Shown here one piece after another: positions 39,337 to 43,123 of a DNA stretch of 43,123 nt. Source of the DNA: Streptacidiphilus sp. 4-A2 (lineage in GTDB: Bacteria > Actinomycetota > Actinomycetes > Streptomycetales > Streptomycetaceae); assembly GCA_014284505.1 (NCBI GenBank), contig JAAFYY010000004.1:1-43123 (forward strand). Direction: 5' to 3'. The position numbers and the translations under genes are program-made. Each line of letters starts with the position of its first letter. Position 1 is the first letter of the stretch. A model generated the notes under the pieces. The model saw only the letters and a program-made list of their open reading frames with translations, was not told the origin of the DNA and ran no database searches.

Positions 39337-42300
39337 TCAGATCCTCGGGCCCTTGCGGCCCTGCGAGGGCGACTGCGGCGGCTGGTAGCCGGGCTTCGGG
39401 TACTGCTTTCCGTACGCCCTGCCGAGCCGGGCCTGCGTCGCGGCCTGCTGGTCGGCGGAGTCCTTGGCCCGCGCCTGTTCCTCGGCGCGCTGGCGCTGCG
39501 GTGACAGCGTCGAACGGATCTCCAGCTCCGCGCGCAGCAGCACCACCGTGTTGCCGAGCTTGTCGGCGGTCTTGTGCTGGGCGGCGGCCTCCTTGCGCAG
39601 CGTCTCGACCGCCCGCTGGTCCTGCGCGGACCAGGGGCCGGCCGCGAGGTCGGCGAGTTTGCCGCGCAGTAGCGCGGCCTGCGCGATGGCCTCGGACGGC
39701 TTGGCGACCAGCTCCACCACCACCGTCTTCGGGTCGATCACCTTGATCGCCTCGATCAGCAGCTTGTGCCCGGCGCGGCGTTCGTCGTCGGCGGTGTCGC
39801 GGTACTTGGTCGCCATGTCGCCCGCCAGCCGGGCCTCCGTGCGGGCGTCCTTCGCCTTCTTCTCCTGGTCCGCGCGCGAGGTGCCGGCCAGCTTGAGCCT
39901 CCACGGCTTGCGTGCGGCCTGGCCGTCGGCGGCGGTCGCCGCCGTGCGTGCCGCCTCGGCGACCTTGTACGCCGCCTGCTCGGACTTGAGCGCCCGGTGG
40001 GCCAGGTCGTAGTGGGCGGCCACCTGGTCCAGCCATCCGCCGATCAGCTGGGCCCGGGTGTTGCCGTCCGTGCTGTCGGTGCCCAGCGAGGCCTGCGCCT
40101 CCTCGGCCCGGCGCTCGGTGGCGCGGGCTTCGGCGCGGGCGGCGGCGGCCAGCGTCTGGGCCTTGGCGATCTCCGGTCCGAGCTGGCGGGTACGGACGTG
40201 GCCCATCGGCCGTGCGGTCCACGACGGCACCGTCCGGTCGATCCGGATCTGCTCGCGCGCGGCCAGGGCTTCGCGCCGGGACTGCTCGATGGCCTCGCGC
40301 TGCGCCCGGTCCAGCTGCTCGGGCTGCGGGAGCGCCTGCCCGGCGGGCTCGACCGGGGGAGCGACGGCGGCGGCCTGGTCCTCGCGCTGGACGTCGACCC
40401 GGCGGGCCAGGTCGTCGGCGTCCACCGCCTCCGGGCCCGGTTCGGCGCTCGCCGCCGGGGCGTCAGCGGTGCGCTGACGCCAGGCCGCGAGCAGGTCTGC
40501 GGCGGCGTCGGCGGCAGCCGGCTGCGGCTCGGCGGCCCGCTCGACGGCGGGCTCGGCCGGGGGCTGCAGCAGGAAGTTGCCGTCCCCTCAGCCGTCGCCG
40601 CGGTCTGCTCGCGCACCGCCGTGGCGGTGCCGCCGCCGGGCAGCGGCGGATCCACCGGCCCCGGGGCCGGACGCCTGCCCGCACCGCGGCGGGCGCCGCC
40701 GTCCGGCTCGGCGTCCGGGCGCGGCCGCCCGGCGACCTGGTCGCTGATCATCACGTCCGGCCGGTCGGCGTCCAGCCGCTCGCCGTAGGCCGCGACCGCC
40801 GCGCGAGCCGCACCTGGTCGTCCTCGGGAGCGCCCAGGCGGGCCCGAACCTCGGGCTCCTCCAGCGACTCCAGCGGCAGCCACAGGTCGGTGCCCAGCCG
40901 GGCCCGGGTCAGCGCCGGGTAGAGGGTGTAGGAGTCCGCGCCGACCCCGGCGACCAGCGCCCGCTGACACGTCAGGCCTTGCGCGAGGGCGATCGTCATG
41001 GCGTAGGCGTGGGACACCGCGCCCTGCTGCAGCTGCTGCGGGGTGAACCACGCCGCCTCGGTGACGGTCCGGCCGGGGCCGGAGGTGCGCTGCCACTCCA
41101 CCAGCACCCCGCGCCGGGAGTCGGCCTGCAGCACCACGCCGCGGTAGCCGTTGAGGACGTCGACCTCGCCCACCCCGCGCCGGGCCCGGGTAGTCGTTGA
41201 CCCGCAACCGCACCAGGTCCCCGACCGCCACGTCCAGGCGGCCGCCGTCGGCCAGGGCGAAGGCGACATCGTCGGCGAGTTCGCCGTGGCGCGGCGGATC
41301 GCCCGCGCGCCCTGGTTCAGCACGTCGACGTCGCGGTTGCGGGCGGCCAGCAGCAGCAGGCTGCGCAGCTGCTCGTGCGGGTCGGACCACTGCCCGCGCT
41401 GCCGGTCCCAGGCGGCGAGCATCGCCTCGGCGGACTGCTCGGCGGTGTCGGTGGCGTGCACGCGGCCGTTCGCGGCGAGGTCGCGCAGGGCCTCGGCGCG
41501 GTCCCCGAGCCGCCACTTCTCCAGCGTCGCGCGCTCCTTCGCGTCGACCTGGCGGCGGTTCTCGGTGAGCGACAACCCCTTCACGATGCGGTGGACCTCG
41601 GCGAATCCGCCGCCGATGCCGATCGGCTTGAGCTGCTGGTGGTCGCCGACCAGCACCACCTGCGTGCCGGTCGTCCACGCCTGCGCCAGCAGCACCGCAA
41701 GCGCCCGGTCGTCCACCAGCGCGGCCTCGTCCACCACCAGGACGTCGACGCCGTCCAGGCCCTCGCCCTCGCGGATGCGCTGCAGCCAGCGGGCCACGGT
41801 CGCCGACTCGATGCCGGACTCCGCCTGCAGGTTCTGCGCCGCCACCGCGTACATCGCGGCCCCGGCCACCGTCTTCCCGTGCTCCTTCCACACGGCGTTG
41901 GCGCCCGCGAAGATGACCGTCTTGCCCGCGCCGGCCAGGCCCTCGACCGCGTCCACGCCGCACTGCCCGGTCAGGATCCGCTCCAGCACGGCGCGCTGCT
42001 GGGCGCTGTAGGCGATGCCCGCGCGCAGCTCGTGCCCGGCCAGGCCCTGCTCGACGGCGGCCGCCTCGACCGCCGCGCGCAGCTGCTCGCCGATCCGCAC
42101 CCGGGCCTGGGTGCGGATCGTCTCCTCCGCCTCCAGCACGTCGGCGGTGGTGTACCGGTCGGTGTTGGAGTGGTGCGAGGCGTGCAGGTCCCGCAGCGCC
42201 ACCGGGTAGCCCTCGGCCCGCAGCACCGCGTCGGTCAGCGCCTCCAGTTCGCCCGGCACCAGCAGCCCCGGCGGCAGCGCGGCGGCGACCTCGGCGAGCG

Positions 42301-43123
42301 CCTGGGCGCGGTCGAACGCCTTCGTCCCGGCGGTCAGCCCGGTGTCCGGGTCGAAGACGACAGCGGCGATCTGCTGCGGGTCCGGCAGGTCCAGGCCGGT
42401 GCCGGCGGGCGGCGGGCCGGGCATCGCGGCCGCCAGGATGTCGGCCAGGCGCTGCGCGCCGCCGCGGCCCTGGCCGTCGTTCAGGACCGCTTCGGCGTTG
42501 TCCTTCCACGCCGCCAGGACGTCGGTGGCCTCGATGTCCTGCTTGGCCTCGCGGGTCTGCGCGGCCACCAGCCGGCGCTGCGCGGAGGTCTGCTCGGTGC
42601 CGCCCTCGGCGAGGATCTGGCGGTTGCGGCGGGAGAACTCGGCCGCCAGCTCGGGCGGGATCGCGGCGACCTCCACGTCTTCTTCGCCGGGTCGTACTCC
42701 CACTGCGTGCCGAACTCGGCGGTCATCTTCGTGCGGAAGAGGGCGAACGCAGCTCCTCGATGGCGCGCGAGTGGCGGCGGTAGTCCCGTCCGCCCGACGC
42801 CGGCACCCGCCAGGTCCCGTCCTCGCAGTGAACCATGTGCGCCAGCACCATGTGGATGTGCAGGTGCGGGTCGCCGACGGTGCCCTCCACCGGCCGCGCG
42901 CCGTGGTGGATGTTGAGCCAGCCCAGCGGGCCGGTGGTCCCCACCCGCTCGGCGAGCCGTCCCTCGCCCTGCTTGCCGGTGACCCCGTAGGAGCAGGCGG
43001 ACCACACCAGCTCACCCGACTCGTGCGCCGACTCGACGAACAGTCGCTCGATGCGGGCCTGCGACTCGGCGTCGGACAGTCCCCACAGCAGCGCGCGGAC
43101 TTCGCAGCGTTCAGGGAGACGTC
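39337..43123 (-). CDS. MobF relaxase-helicase, main part
   Basis: This is the body of the relaxase that starts at 537; whole length is about 1445 residues. Near residue 155 VAGEDVSLNAAKS opens the TrwC-type domain; the metal-binding triad is GDPHLHIHMVLAHMV near 265. Then a linker and a RecD-like helicase: Walker A GLAGAGKT near 575, Walker B VLVVDEAALV near 637, VVLVGDHQQLKPIG, and SHAYAMTIALAQGLTCQRAL near 860. The C-terminal 400 residues are helical and Gln/Arg/Ala-rich. Nicks oriT, unwinds and pilots the strand. Frame breaks near 43098, 42750, 41300, 41185, 40800 and 40585 are bridged. Site 40462-40478 carries a GTCAGCG palindrome. Confidence 0.9.
40462..40478. repeat. GTCAGCG/CGCTGAC palindrome within relaxase gene
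   Basis: GTCAGCGGTGCGCTGAC, perfect palindrome with 3-base centre, extended by GGC and GCC flanks. Unlike the other copies it lies in a coding region, in the helical C-terminal part. Confidence 0.65.

Noticed and set aside
10000..43000. Insertion sequences or transposases
   Set aside because: No transposase motif or matching terminal repeats with target duplications were seen; the recombinases found are of the integrase type.

Overview
The window looks like one complete circular actinomycete plasmid of about 43.1 kb. Base composition is very GC-rich, GTG starts are common, and the protein families are those of Streptomyces or close relatives (GntR/UTRA regulator, XRE-TPR regulator, FtsK-type translocase, Replic_Relax protein, MobF relaxase). 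The two window ends lie inside a single minus-strand gene: the MobF relaxase starts at 537, runs down to base 1, and continues in frame at base 43123 down to 39337. The break is therefore an arbitrary linearisation point.

Layout. (1) 923-15931, minus strand: one long array of about 35 mostly small genes, many joined by 4-base stop/start overlaps (ATGA or GTGA). At its promoter-proximal end are putative transfer genes (small membrane proteins, a four-helix membrane protein, an FtsK/TraB-like translocase). Beyond them are small accessory genes including a NUDIX hydrolase, a RapZ C-terminal-domain protein and a RelE/HigB-XRE toxin-antitoxin pair, ending at a strong terminator (870-906). (2) 16149-18423, plus: a GntR regulator divergent from the array and an XRE-TPR regulator. 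(3) 18881-24090: a replication block with two related winged-helix-like proteins, a DnaB-type helicase, a terminator, repeats that resemble iterons, an inverted repeat carrying a DnaA-box-like sequence, and a low-GC segment. (4) 24113-27995: a recombinase-like gene and an HTH gene on the minus strand, then parA with two small DNA-binding candidates. (5) 28132-33348, plus: cargo of unknown function, including an overlapping trio ending in a HAD-like/cysteine-rich protein and a 547-residue membrane-anchored protein. (6) 33634-35891, minus: a tyrosine recombinase with three unknown genes in overlap. (7) 36021-39093: small zinc-ribbon proteins, a 31-bp perfect inverted repeat, a 21-bp tandem repeat and a Replic_Relax protein. 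(8) 39337-43123: the body of the relaxase.

How it may work: DnaB and the winged-helix pair would replicate the plasmid from the 22.3-24.1 kb region, ParA and its partners would segregate it, and the relaxase plus the FtsK-type protein would move DNA, with the GntR protein probably controlling the divergent transfer array. No VirB4-like or other channel genes of a type IV system were seen.

Several repeat families are not explained by the genes: a composite of two palindromes at a fixed 44-bp spacing (three copies), a 17-bp GTCAGCG/CGCTGAC palindrome (seven sites), a GGTTAATAGC motif (six intergenic sites), CTATCTTGCAAGATAG operators, and GC-rich hairpins after stop codons in the minus array.

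Caution: at least 30 single-base frame breaks interrupt otherwise convincing genes, most densely in 1-10 kb. I read these mainly as sequence errors; coordinates below give the reconstructed genes, and each affected entry says so.
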